A stretch of DNA of 64,000 nt from positions 248,001 through 312,000 of the forward strand of contig NZ_CP012559.1 of NCBI RefSeq assembly GCF_000831645.3, written 5' to 3'. The notes beneath the pieces are model-generated. The model was not told the DNA's origin. It saw only the letters and a program-made list of their open reading frames with translations, and searched no databases. The stretch is from Companilactobacillus heilongjiangensis. GTDB lineage: Bacteria > Bacillota > Bacilli > Lactobacillales > Lactobacillaceae. Below, in pieces: positions 8,214 through 16,359 of this stretch (position 1 is its first letter; the number at the start of each line of letters is the position of its first letter). The translations under genes and the position numbers were made by a program.

Positions 8214-9116
8214 TTGAAATTAGCAATGATTGGGCTCGGTAAGATGGGAATCAATTTAACCGAGAATTTGATTCGTAACGGTAATGAAGTGGTTGCTTTT
8301 GATTTAAGCGATGGCGCTAGAAATGATGCTTCAACACTTGGGGCACAGGTTAAAGAGAGCTTACAAGAAGCTGTTGAGACTTTGAGTGCACCACGAATTG
8401 TTTGGGTAATGTTGCCTGCTGGGGATCCAACTAATCAAACAATTGATACCTTGAGTGAAATTCTTGATGAAAATGACATCGTAATTGACGGTGGAAATTC
8501 ATTTTACAAAGATTCATTGCAACACAACAAAATTTTGACTGCCAAAAATATTAAGTTCTTCGATGTTGGTACATCAGGCGGTATGAGCGGTGCTAATCGT
8601 GATGGTAACTTCATGATTGGTGGAGATGATGAAAAAACTTTTGAATATATTGAACCTATTTTCAAAGGTATTGCACAAACTGATGGTTACTTATATACCG
8701 GAAAAGCTGGTAGCGGTCACTACTTGAAGATGGTTCATAACGGTATCGAATACGGAATGATGCAAGCAATTGCTGAAGGATTCGACGTTTTGGAACACAG
8801 CCAATTCGATTATGATAACGAAGCTGTTGCGAAGGTTTGGGAACATGGTTCCGTTATTCGTGGATGGTTGATGGAGTTAACACAATCAGCATTTTCAAAA
8901 GATCCTAAATTAGATGAAATTAAAGGCGTTATGCATTCATCAGGTGAAGGTAAGTGGACTTTGGACGAAGCCTTGAAACTTCAAGTTCCAACACCCGTTA
9001 TTGCTGCCTCATTGATGATGCGTTATCGTTCGCTAGAAGACGATACATTCACTGGTAAAGTTGTTGCAGCCTTACGAAATGAATTCGGTGGACACGCTGT
9101 TGATAGTAAAAAATAA
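8214..9116 (+). CDS. gnd: 6-phosphogluconate dehydrogenase, decarboxylating (short form)
   Basis: This enzyme of 300 residues oxidises 6-phosphogluconate to ribulose 5-phosphate and CO2, in the pentose phosphate or gluconate route. MIGLGKMGINL is the dinucleotide-binding loop, VIDGGNSFYKDS and DVGTSGGMSGA are substrate-site motifs, and GSGHYLKMVHNGIEYGMMQ holds the catalytic lysine and asparagine. The length matches the short GntZ/YqeC type (often NAD-dependent) rather than the ~470-residue GndA. It starts with TTG at 8214, 7 bases after AGGAGG. A TATAAT at 8172-8177 may be its -10 box. No gluconate genes are adjacent. Confidence 0.9.
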   Translation: MKLAMIGLGKMGINLTENLIRNGNEVVAFDLSDGARNDASTLGAQVKESLQEAVETLSAPRIVWVMLPAGDPTNQTIDTLSEILDENDIVIDGGNSFYKDSLQHNKILTAKNIKFFDVGTSGGMSGANRDGNFMIGGDDEKTFEYIEPIFKGIAQTDGYLYTGKAGSGHYLKMVHNGIEYGMMQAIAEGFDVLEHSQFDYDNEAVAKVWEHGSVIRGWLMELTQSAFSKDPKLDEIKGVMHSSGEGKWTLDEALKLQVPTPVIAASLMMRYRSLEDDTFTGKVVAALRNEFGGHAVDSKK

Positions 9117-9121
9117 TTTGT

Positions 9122-9150
9122 AAAAAAACTTGTCGATGACAAGTTTTTTT
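9122..9150 (+). terminator. Rho-independent terminator after gnd
   Basis: AAAAAAACTTGTC pairs with GACAAGTTTTTTT across a three-base loop. Confidence 0.9.
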
Positions 9151-9175
9151 GTTTTTAGAGGAGAATTATTGAATT

Positions 9176-9595
9176 ATGAAAAAAAGAGGCGAAATATTCG
9201 TATTTTTGTTTATTGGTGCTTTTATCGGGAGCGACTTACGTTATTTGGAAAGTTTAAATTTTAAAACTAGTCATGGATTTCCTTTAGGAACGCTGATTGC
9301 TAACTTGAGTGGGGCCTTATTTTTGCCATTTTTGATTCATTATTTACAAGATCGATTTAACTTGTCATCCAAAATGATTTTGACGTTGAGTACTGGAATG
9401 TTGGGTTCATATACAACTTTTTCCACGTTCACGGCAGATGCATATCGGTTATATATCAACGGTCAGTGGTGGTCGTTGTTGATTTATATGACTATAACGA
9501 TGTTTGGCGGCTTTTTTGTCGCATTACTCGGTAATTATTGGGCAGCATCCAGTGCATTCAATGATTATTTTAAAGAAAAGGGGTCGCACAAATGA
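9176..9595 (+). CDS. crcB: Fluoride efflux channel subunit CrcB/FluC, copy 1
   Basis: 139 residues, four predicted membrane helices. Fluc channels are dual-topology dimers exporting fluoride passively. Seen here are FPLGTLIANLSGALFLPFL (the GT-x-x-x-N motif of helix 2) and STGMLGSYTTFSTFTADAY (the helix 3 break with the Phe-box and Thr-Ser track). The usual arginine in helix 1 is present as SDLRYLE. It overlaps the second copy by 4 bases (ATGA), the classic arrangement of heterodimeric Fluc pairs in Firmicutes. No fluoride riboswitch fits in the 59 bases before it. Confidence 0.88.
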   Translation: MKKRGEIFVFLFIGAFIGSDLRYLESLNFKTSHGFPLGTLIANLSGALFLPFLIHYLQDRFNLSSKMILTLSTGMLGSYTTFSTFTADAYRLYINGQWWSLLIYMTITMFGGFFVALLGNYWAASSAFNDYFKEKGSHK

Positions 9596-9936
9596 TGAAT
9601 TTTCTAATTGTTGGTTGTGGCGCCGCAGTGGGGGCATTCTTACGCAACGAGTTGACGCTGATACAATCTAAAATTAAAATTGATTTCCCCGTCATAACGC
9701 TGTTGATAAATATCACTGGTGCGATTGCTCTGGGTATTTTCACTGCACAAATTCAGAATGGTGCGATATTATTATTGCTAGGCACTGGATTCTGTGGAGG
9801 ATTTACCACGTACGGAACATTCAATATGGAATTGAGTCAACTATGGTTTCAACGCCAAGGTTGGCGCTGTTTCTGGTATTTTACTTTGACGTACATATTC
9901 GGAATTTTGGGATTCGTCGTTGGTATCCACATTTAG
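9592..9936 (+). CDS. crcB: Fluoride efflux channel subunit CrcB/FluC, copy 2
   Basis: 114 residues, the second half of the Fluc pair. It shows GAAVGAFLRNEL (helix 1 with its arginine), PVITLLINITGAIALGIF (helix 2 Asn) and GTGFCGGFTTYGTFNMEL (helix 3 break, TTYGTF in place of the usual TTFSTF). Translational coupling through the ATGA overlap should keep the two subunits equal in amount, as expected for a heterodimer of opposite topology. The DUF805 gene follows 12 bases later, so the three probably share a transcript. Confidence 0.88.
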   Translation: MMNFLIVGCGAAVGAFLRNELTLIQSKIKIDFPVITLLINITGAIALGIFTAQIQNGAILLLLGTGFCGGFTTYGTFNMELSQLWFQRQGWRCFWYFTLTYIFGILGFVVGIHI

Positions 9937-9948
9937 GAGAAATTTAAA

Positions 9949-10371
9949 ATGCAAATGAGAGAATCAGTATGGAATGAAAGTTTTCGCCCAGGAATAATTT
10001 CTTCAACAAGGTTGTATTTCCAAGATTTATTCGTTGGTGCAAAACGTATGAGCCGCAAAGATTTTTGGTGGGGATTCTTAGGAATGACCATCGTTGCGGG
10101 CGTTATAGTTAGTTTGTTAGCGTGGATAATTACCAAGATGCCGGTCGATGATTTCTACTGGAGTTCAATCGTAGGCGTGGCTTTGGCAATTACGGCAGGT
10201 TACTATTGGATCTCAGTTTTCACAGCCACAATCAGACGTTTACATGACCGAAAATTGCATGGTTGGTGGGTATTGATTGGATTGGTACCGTTCGTTGGTG
10301 AGATTGGTCTGATAGTCTTACTTTGCTTGCCACAACATGATTTTGGAAATAGATGGCCTAAGCAAATATAA
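9949..10371 (+). CDS. DUF805 family small membrane protein
   Basis: 140 residues. YFQDLFVGAKRMSRKDFWWGFL is the amphipathic lead-in of DUF805 proteins. Three or four hydrophobic segments follow, and the signature TIRRLHDRKLHGWWVLIGLVP and the end LPQHDFGNRWP are diagnostic of the family. Function is unknown; members are inner-membrane proteins sometimes near phage or transport genes. An alternative start is the ATG two codons downstream (9955). A ribosome site GGAGAA lies upstream. Probably the last gene of the crcB transcript. Confidence 0.82.
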   Translation: MQMRESVWNESFRPGIISSTRLYFQDLFVGAKRMSRKDFWWGFLGMTIVAGVIVSLLAWIITKMPVDDFYWSSIVGVALAITAGYYWISVFTATIRRLHDRKLHGWWVLIGLVPFVGEIGLIVLLCLPQHDFGNRWPKQI

Positions 10372-10390
10372 TTTTTTTCGTTTAAAACAA

Positions 10391-10428
10391 ATAGAGACCG
10401 TAATCCAAAATCGGATTACGGTCTCTAT
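10391..10428 (+). terminator. Rho-independent terminator after DUF805 gene
   Basis: AGAGACCGTAATCC pairs with GGATTACGGTCTCT and ends in ATTCG. The poly-T tract is short, but a closely similar hairpin recurs at 11980-12018. Confidence 0.75.
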
Positions 10429-10521
10429 TCGCATTAATGCTCAAAATTTGGTCATGTTTTGTCGCACTCTTATTTGTTTTAAGCAGATAAATTATGTAAT
10501 AATTTTAATGAGGTGAAGGCT

Positions 10522-11088
10522 ATGTGCGGACGTTATATGTTTCAACCAGATAAGAATCCTGAGATTAAACGAATTTATCAATTGGCTGTTGATGCTGGTT
10601 ATAGTCCTAAAACTGGTGAAGTGTTTCCGACTGATGAAACGGCGCTGATTGTAGCAGGAGAGCGACAAGTTAAAGTAGTTGCGATGAAGTGGGGCTTTCC
10701 TGGCTTTAAAGCTGGTCAATCGATTATCAATGCTCGTTCAGAAACGGTTCAACAAAAATCCATGTTTGCGGACTCTTTTTTGAAACGCCGTTGCGTCTAT
10801 CCAACGACTGGGTTCTTTGAGTGGAGTAAAGCTAAACAGAAATATAAATTCAATTTTAGTAACGATCCGCAAACTTTATTCATCGCAGGTTGTTATAATT
10901 ATTTTGATGATGTGGCACAGAGCATTTTATTTACCACCCAGCCCAATGAGTCGATGATTGAAATTCACGACCGTATGCCTTTAATATTGGCTAAAAATCA
11001 AATTAATGCTTGGATATATAACGATGACTTTGCAAAGAATTTTTTGAATAGTGCAATGCCACAGTTGATATCGCAAGCAGAAGAATAG
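10522..11088 (+). CDS. SOS-response-associated peptidase (SRAP, YedK/HMCES type)
   Basis: 188 residues. SRAP proteins crosslink through Cys2 to abasic sites in single-stranded DNA and protect replication forks. All active-site parts are visible: Cys2 in MCGRYMF, Asn in INARSE, Glu in TTGFFEW and His in EIHDRMPLIL. The catalytic cysteine must follow the initiator Met, which fixes the start at ATG 10522 (AGGTGAAGG ribosome site) rather than the in-frame GTG at 10513. The next gene starts 6 bases after the stop, so the two form an operon. No LexA box was recognised. Confidence 0.9.
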   Translation: MCGRYMFQPDKNPEIKRIYQLAVDAGYSPKTGEVFPTDETALIVAGERQVKVVAMKWGFPGFKAGQSIINARSETVQQKSMFADSFLKRRCVYPTTGFFEWSKAKQKYKFNFSNDPQTLFIAGCYNYFDDVAQSILFTTQPNESMIEIHDRMPLILAKNQINAWIYNDDFAKNFLNSAMPQLISQAEE

Positions 11089-11094
11089 GTGCAC

Positions 11095-11928
11095 ATGAAT
11101 AGTAAAATTCAAAAGTTTAGTAATAGTAACAAGTATTTTCAATGCCCAATTTGTGGAGAAAGACTAGTTCTCGTGGGCAATAGCTTGGTTTGTGAGCAAA
11201 ATCATAATTTTGATATTTCCAAAAAGGGCTTTGTCGATTTTGTTTTGAATAATAAGCAACAGAAAAATTATGATTTGGCTTCTTTTGAGAATCGTCATCT
11301 GATTTTGGAACACGGTATGTACGACCATATTGCTGAAAAGATGCTGGCTTTGATTGAAAAGTTAAATCTGAAGAGTATTTTAGATGTCGGTTGTGGCGAA
11401 GGTTACTACTCAAAAAAAATCGCTGAATTAGCTGACCGTAAAGTGTTAGCTTTCGATATTTCAAAGGATTCAATTCAGCTAGCTGCCAAAGGCCCCAACA
11501 CTCCAGTTGAGTGGTTCATTGGCGATTTAGCTCACTTGCCAATTCAAAAACAGAGTATTGACGGGATCATCGATATTTTTTCACCAGCCAACTATCAAGA
11601 ATTCAATCGAATTTTGCAACCAGGTGGTTATGTCTTAAAAGTTATTCCCAATGAATTTCATGTGCAGGAATTGCGTGAACAAGCTAAAAACCAGTTGCAA
11701 CAAGAAAAATATTCCAATAAGAAAGTTTTGGATTACTTTGGGGAACATTACGATTTGGTTGATCAAATCGATGCAACCAAGACGTATGATGTTTCTGATG
11801 AAGAGCGGACAGCATTTATCAATATGACGCCGTTATTATTCAGTGTTGATAACAGTTTGATCGATTGGAATAAAGTTAAGCAAATCACTGTTGGTTCAAC
11901 AATCTTAGTAGGTAAGATTAAAGCATAA
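11095..11928 (+). CDS. RlmA-type 23S rRNA (guanine-N1)-methyltransferase
   Basis: 278 residues. An N-terminal zinc site is visible (FQCPICGERL, then LVCEQNHNFD: Cys, Cys, Cys, His), as in RlmA(I)/(II) and TlrB, which methylate N1 of G745 or G748 in 23S rRNA. The SAM-binding motif is ILDVGCGEGYYS, followed by VLAFDISKDSI and the post-core RILQPGGYVLKVIPNEFHV. Gram-positive members usually are RlmA(II), G748-specific, and affect tylosin and telithromycin binding; that specificity is inference. ATG 11095 was chosen over the overlapping GTG at 11089 since AGGTG sits before it. Confidence 0.85.
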   Translation: MNSKIQKFSNSNKYFQCPICGERLVLVGNSLVCEQNHNFDISKKGFVDFVLNNKQQKNYDLASFENRHLILEHGMYDHIAEKMLALIEKLNLKSILDVGCGEGYYSKKIAELADRKVLAFDISKDSIQLAAKGPNTPVEWFIGDLAHLPIQKQSIDGIIDIFSPANYQEFNRILQPGGYVLKVIPNEFHVQELREQAKNQLQQEKYSNKKVLDYFGEHYDLVDQIDATKTYDVSDEERTAFINMTPLLFSVDNSLIDWNKVKQITVGSTILVGKIKA

Positions 11929-11979
11929 CGGTGTTATGAAAGAGTTATGGGATTCGTTAAATTTGTGTCAATAACCCAA

Positions 11980-12018
11980 ACAGGGACCGTAATCAAAATC
12001 GGATTACGGTCCCTGTTT
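11980..12018 (+). terminator. Rho-independent terminator after rlmA-like gene
   Basis: ACAGGGACCGTAATC pairs with GATTACGGTCCCTGT, then TT. It is nearly the same hairpin as 10391-10428. Confidence 0.8.
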
Positions 12019-12057
12019 AGCGTGCATTTGGAAGTTGATTGTTTTTGTCCAACTCGT

Positions 12058-12612
12058 TTATTTTGCGTATTTTGTTAGAGCTTTCTGAAAATCCCCTTGA
12101 ACTAAAACGGCCAGTTCATTAACAATATCTTGCGGATCTTCTTTCATATCGTTGTTAACCCACTCAAAAATAAGCGAGATAAAAGCTAGAGTATAAAAGT
12201 GGGCAATGAAATTTTTATGCTTTTGGTCAACATTCATACCAATAGCCTGTTTTTCCACAATTTCGATGATGTATTTGTAGATAACCTCATAGATATACTT
12301 GTGCATAACGTCGCGATAAACTGAAAGATAAACGTTCTTTGCTAAACGATGGTTATCTTTGATCAGAACCATGACCTGATAAAAGCCTTCTTGCCAATTA
12401 TCGTAGTCGGATTTGTTATCCAGAGCTTCCTTGGCAACTAGACTGGCCGAGTATTCGACTAAGTCATAAATGTCTGAAAAATGATTATAAAAAGTTTGTC
12501 GAGTTAAATTACATTCACTAACAACGTCTTTAATTGTAATTTTATCAATAGGTTTGTGATGTAGAGCGGCACAAAGAGAAGCACGTAAGACGTTTTTAGT
12601 ATCAGATGACAT
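12058..12612 (-). CDS. TetR/AcrR family transcriptional regulator
   Basis: 184 residues. The N-terminal helix-turn-helix reads ITIKDVVSECNLTRQTFYNHFSDIYDLV, the standard TetR signature. The C-terminal part is all-helical and looks like the DhaS/TetR_C_8 branch, with the helix KNFIAHFYTLAFISLIFEWVNN. Inducer and targets are unknown. ATG 12612 was chosen because GGGGGGAATT precedes it; the frame extends 18 codons upstream without a better site. CLR-5 lies 130 bases upstream, and no divergent partner lies next to it, so self-regulation is the simplest guess. Confidence 0.82.
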   Translation of the reverse strand: MSSDTKNVLRASLCAALHHKPIDKITIKDVVSECNLTRQTFYNHFSDIYDLVEYSASLVAKEALDNKSDYDNWQEGFYQVMVLIKDNHRLAKNVYLSVYRDVMHKYIYEVIYKYIIEIVEKQAIGMNVDQKHKNFIAHFYTLAFISLIFEWVNNDMKEDPQDIVNELAVLVQGDFQKALTKYAK

Positions 12613-12743
12613 TGAATTTAATTCCCCCCAAGTAGTTAAGTGCCTTTTATTATATATTTTTTTCATGAAAACGTCATTGGAAAAAAATGTTTAAAGACAA
12701 AAACGAACACATGTTTTACAATGATATTTAGTTGTTTGGGTTT

Positions 12744-12931
12744 GCCGCCACGGGTTGCGAGGAATGGAGCCTGCTGTGGGATCGGCTCGAGCCAAAGAGC
12801 GGTCTCGACCCTCGATTTTGAGCTTTGCAAAACCAGCAAGTCTCAAAATACGTCCTGTGCTGTGAGGCCGGGAGTTCACCAGCCTATCACCACTTTCACT
12901 GCAGTCTCCATTCCTCGCAACCCGTGGCTAG
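12744..12931 (-). repeat. CLR-5, divergent cloverleaf repeat, minus orientation
   Basis: A singleton variant. P1 is GGGTTGCGAGGAATGGAG with CTCCATTCCTCGCAACCC, unlike any other copy yet fully paired. P2 is rebuilt as GTGATAGGCTGGTGAACTCC with its partner. P3 shows TTTTGAG arms, and the P4 core GGTCTCGACCCTCG is kept. It lies 131 bases upstream of the TetR gene in the same orientation, and pairs with CLR-6. Confidence 0.85.
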
Positions 12932-13068
12932 TGTTTTTGTTGGATGTTTTGAGATTGAATAAGTAATATTATTTTGTTATTTAACTATGAGTTAATTGAA
13001 AAAAATTAAAGATGAAAATTACAAGAACAGATTATTAGTAGAATTAAATCAATAGAAGATGAAATAAA

Positions 13069-13252
13069 TTAGTCGGAAGGGCTGGGAATATTTGCCAGCT
13101 GTGGGTGTGGCGTTATGGCTTTAGCCATTACACCACCGGGCGAGTTTGGAGACTTACCGGGCTTTGGTAAGGCTTCAAACCGAGGTTCGAGACCGGACTT
13201 TGGCTCGGTCCGGTCCGCATAGCAGGTAAATGTTCTCAGCTCTGTAGACGGC
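13069..13252 (+). repeat. CLR-6, cloverleaf repeat abutting a start codon
   Basis: Full-length copy with a P2 of GTGGCGTTATGGC type and P3 arms CTTACC/GGTAAG. The P1 match is looser (GAGCTGGGAATATTT-like with AAATGTTCTCAGCTC). The right end is only 25 bases from the helicase ATG at 13278, leaving room for the ribosome site but no promoter, so it must be in the 5' UTR or contain the promoter. Confidence 0.9.
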
Positions 13253-13277
13253 TAACTTAATGCAAGGGAGAAAGTAT

Positions 13278-15653
13278 ATGACGACTAAGATTGGGATTCG
13301 CCAGTTGGTAGAGTTCGTTTTACGTAGTGGAGATTTAGTTGAAACAAAAAATAGTCAGAATACGGCTCTGAATGGTGCCCGAATCCATCGTCGACTCCAA
13401 AAAGTACGTTCGAAGAATGATGATTATGAAAGTGAAGTTTATTTAAAAACTGATGTCACGATGAATGATAATCAGTATGTTATTTCTGGTCGAGCGGATG
13501 GGATAACTTTGACCAAGGATAAAGCTTTGATTGAAGAAATTAAAACGTCTGATCAACCTTACGATGAGTTGAGTGACAACACCTTGGAGTTATATTGGGG
13601 TCAGGTGAAAGTCTATGGCTACATCCTGTTGCAAGAACACCCTGAATTAAAGCATGTAACGTTACAGCTGACGTACTTTCAGGTTAGCAATGAAGAAGTC
13701 ACCATAGATGAACAAACACTTGGACACGAGGAATTAGACAAGTTTTTCGAAGACTTGATTACTGAATATGAATATTGGATTACTCTACGAGCCAAATTAC
13801 GTAAAACTAGAAATGATTCGATAAAAAAGATGCCGTTTCCTTTTGATAAATTTCGAGCTGGTCAACACGAGATGGCTGCGGCTGTGTATAAGTCAATTTT
13901 GTTGGAGAAAAGGCTCTTTGTTGAAGCGCCAACTGGAACTGGTAAAACTATTTCCACACTCTTTCCCGCAATCAAGGCTATGGGTGAGGAAAAGGTTCAA
14001 CGATTGTTTTATTTAACCGCCAAGCAGAGTACCCGGCATGTTGCTGAAGAAACGGTTGAATTGATGGCTGGCAAAGGTTTGAAATTGAAGAGCATTACTT
14101 TGACCGCCAAAGATAAGATTCGTTTTCCGGAAGAACAGGATGTTCCACCTGAAGAAAATCCTTATATGATAGGTTATTATGACCGACTAAAACCGGCATT
14201 GTCAGATTTATTGACTAATGAAGATGCCATAACTAGGTCGGTAATTGAAAAATATGCCAAAAAACATACGGTTGACCCGTTCGAGTTTTCGCTTGATGCT
14301 TCATTATTCTGTGATTTAATTATTTGCGATTACAATTATTTATTCGATCCATTAGTGTATTTACAACGATTCTTTGTGGAAAAGGATACGGATAATTTCT
14401 TCCTGATTGATGAAGTCCACAATTTGGTCAGCCGCTCTCGAGATATGTATTCGGCCGAAATCCCTGAAGCTCCGATTGCTAAATTGTTGAAGGAAGCTAG
14501 GGCTATTGATACTAAAGCGAGTGAAGATTTTCAGAAACAATTGAAAAAAGTTCGCCGAGTTTTTACACAGATGAAAAAAGTTTTGAAGGAAGATGACCAG
14601 GAGGAGAAGATCACCTCAGACGCTCCAGAGAAATTGATTAATACTTTGGGTAAATTCAATGATTTCATGGGTGATTGGATGGCTGAACAAAAGCCGTCAG
14701 ACTTTTTAGATGATACGAAAGACTATTTCTTCAATTCACTGACATTTGTAAAAATCGGTGCACTATTTGATGACAGTTATAAAACTAGAATCGTTTTGGA
14801 TGGCAAGAATTTGGTTGTAAAAGAGCTCTGTCTTGATCCGAGCCACTTTATTAATGAGTCGCTGAATCTCGGTTTGGGTGCAGTGTTGTTCTCCGCTACA
14901 TTGTCGCCAATGGACTACTATCGCAGTGTTTTAGGGGGAATCGATAATAGTTTGGCTTATCAACTGCCATCGCCGTTTCCTGTGCAAAACCAAGAAATTT
15001 TAATAACGCAATATATACAGACGACATATCGACAAAGACAATTTAGTCAGGACAGCATTGTGCAAAGTTTGAATACGATGATTACTAGTAAAACCGGCAA
15101 TTATCTGTGCTTTTTCCCGTCATATAGCTATTTGAAACAAGTTAAGGATGCCTTTGAAATTGCTCACCCCGAGGTAGATGTGATTGCTCAACAAGGTGAG
15201 ATGGAAAATCAAGCACGACAAGAGTTTCTAGATCAATTTACGGAAAACCCGGATCATACGTTGGTCGCCTTTTGTGTGCTCGGAGGAATTTTCTCTGAAG
15301 GAATTGATTTGCGGGGTGACCGGCTAATTGGTGTAGCAGTTGTCAGCGTTGGTTTGCCCGGATTGAGTGCTGAGAATAACTTGATTCGTGATTATTATGA
15401 TGCCGAAAATGGTCGTGGATTTGAATATGCTTATCAAATGCCCGGATTTAATAATGTTTTACAGGCAGCAGGTCGCTTGATTCGGAGTAGTCATGATGCC
15501 GGGATAATTTTATTATTGGACCAACGGTTCGGCAGTGCCAGATATACCCAACTTTTTCCACAGCACTGGCGAAATTACCGCAGGGTTAGTTCATTGCCAC
15601 AATTAGATGCTGATGTGCATAACTTTTGGAGGGGAAGACAAGATGAAAACTAA
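13278..15653 (+). CDS. RecB-like nuclease fused to DinG/XPD-type DNA helicase
   Basis: 791 residues. Residues ~1-170 form a PD-(D/E)XK nuclease-like domain (SGRADGITLTKDKALIEEIKT holds the Asp and ExK). From ~190 follows an SF2 XPD/DinG helicase: FVEAPTGTGKTIS is the Walker A loop, FLIDEVHNLVSR is a DEVH box, FSATLSP is motif III, and GIFSEGIDLRGD and QAAGRLIRS are motifs V and VI. In relatives I remember, four cysteines bind an Fe-S cluster; at the matching stretch (KDKIRFPEEQDVPPEENPYM and KHTVDPFEF) they are absent. ATG 13278 follows AGGGAG. It is the first gene of a three-gene operon, overlapping the second by 11 bases. Confidence 0.85.
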   Translation: MTTKIGIRQLVEFVLRSGDLVETKNSQNTALNGARIHRRLQKVRSKNDDYESEVYLKTDVTMNDNQYVISGRADGITLTKDKALIEEIKTSDQPYDELSDNTLELYWGQVKVYGYILLQEHPELKHVTLQLTYFQVSNEEVTIDEQTLGHEELDKFFEDLITEYEYWITLRAKLRKTRNDSIKKMPFPFDKFRAGQHEMAAAVYKSILLEKRLFVEAPTGTGKTISTLFPAIKAMGEEKVQRLFYLTAKQSTRHVAEETVELMAGKGLKLKSITLTAKDKIRFPEEQDVPPEENPYMIGYYDRLKPALSDLLTNEDAITRSVIEKYAKKHTVDPFEFSLDASLFCDLIICDYNYLFDPLVYLQRFFVEKDTDNFFLIDEVHNLVSRSRDMYSAEIPEAPIAKLLKEARAIDTKASEDFQKQLKKVRRVFTQMKKVLKEDDQEEKITSDAPEKLINTLGKFNDFMGDWMAEQKPSDFLDDTKDYFFNSLTFVKIGALFDDSYKTRIVLDGKNLVVKELCLDPSHFINESLNLGLGAVLFSATLSPMDYYRSVLGGIDNSLAYQLPSPFPVQNQEILITQYIQTTYRQRQFSQDSIVQSLNTMITSKTGNYLCFFPSYSYLKQVKDAFEIAHPEVDVIAQQGEMENQARQEFLDQFTENPDHTLVAFCVLGGIFSEGIDLRGDRLIGVAVVSVGLPGLSAENNLIRDYYDAENGRGFEYAYQMPGFNNVLQAAGRLIRSSHDAGIILLLDQRFGSARYTQLFPQHWRNYRRVSSLPQLDADVHNFWRGRQDEN

Positions 15654-16359
15654 GTTAACGAAAGAGCTAGAAAGTACGCTCTATCAGTATTGCTTTGAGC
15701 AAGGTTCATATGTGGTCGAAGAAGTTTCCATGCCTGATAAAAAGGGAATTGTCGACACTTTGAGTTATCAACAGTTGGCTGATAATCAGATTGAATGGCG
15801 TTGTTATGAACTGAAGGTTACTAAGTCCGATTTCCATTCCAAAGCTAAGCTGTCATTTATTGGAAATTATAATTACTTTGTTTTACCACAGAAATTATAC
15901 GATGAAGTTGAAGATGAGATTCCCAGTCATATCGGCGTTTTAATTTATCGGGCGTTTGATAAGAAAGCTATGGAGGCGTCACCTCAAACGTTACGGGCCC
16001 CAGGCTTTTTAACAGTTGCTAAGAAAGCACAATATCAAGATTTACAAGTTGATGAAAAGCAATTGACTAGTCACTTTGTAGCGTCGTTATTCCGTGAAGT
16101 CGATAAAGCCAAGCGGGTTGAAAAGGGCTTGCAACTTTATAGTGATGACCAATTATTTAAAGAATTAAAGAAGCGTGCCAAAGCAGGCTATGATGTCTAT
16201 ACGCCAGATCATAATATTTATGACCGTTTTGTGGACGATTTACAAGATGATGCCGTAACGGCGTTACAAGAAGAACTTGATGCTAGAAATGCGGAGTATC
16301 AAGAGTTGAAAATGCAATTGCAGCAATTACAACAGCCAAATTTGGAGGATAAGATATGA
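15643..16359 (+). CDS. MmcB-like PD-(D/E)XK nuclease-fold protein with coiled-coil tail
   Basis: 238 residues. Residues ~15-110 have the pattern of an MmcB-like restriction-endonuclease fold: KGIVDTLSYQ supplies the Asp, WRCYELKVTKSDF the ExK, and GNYNYFVLPQKLYDEVED and GVLIYR the following strands. The last ~40 residues are a heptad-rich coiled coil. No homologue of known function comes to mind, so nuclease activity is inference. ATG 15643 is preceded by GGAGGGGAAG inside the helicase gene. It overlaps both neighbours (11 and 4 bases), so it is translationally coupled and likely acts with them. Confidence 0.7.
   Translation: MKTKLTKELESTLYQYCFEQGSYVVEEVSMPDKKGIVDTLSYQQLADNQIEWRCYELKVTKSDFHSKAKLSFIGNYNYFVLPQKLYDEVEDEIPSHIGVLIYRAFDKKAMEASPQTLRAPGFLTVAKKAQYQDLQVDEKQLTSHFVASLFREVDKAKRVEKGLQLYSDDQLFKELKKRAKAGYDVYTPDHNIYDRFVDDLQDDAVTALQEELDARNAEYQELKMQLQQLQQPNLEDKI

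Noticed and set aside
9117-9175. Fluoride riboswitch before the crcB pair
   Set aside because: The gap is 59 bases and mostly a terminator; no room for the aptamer.
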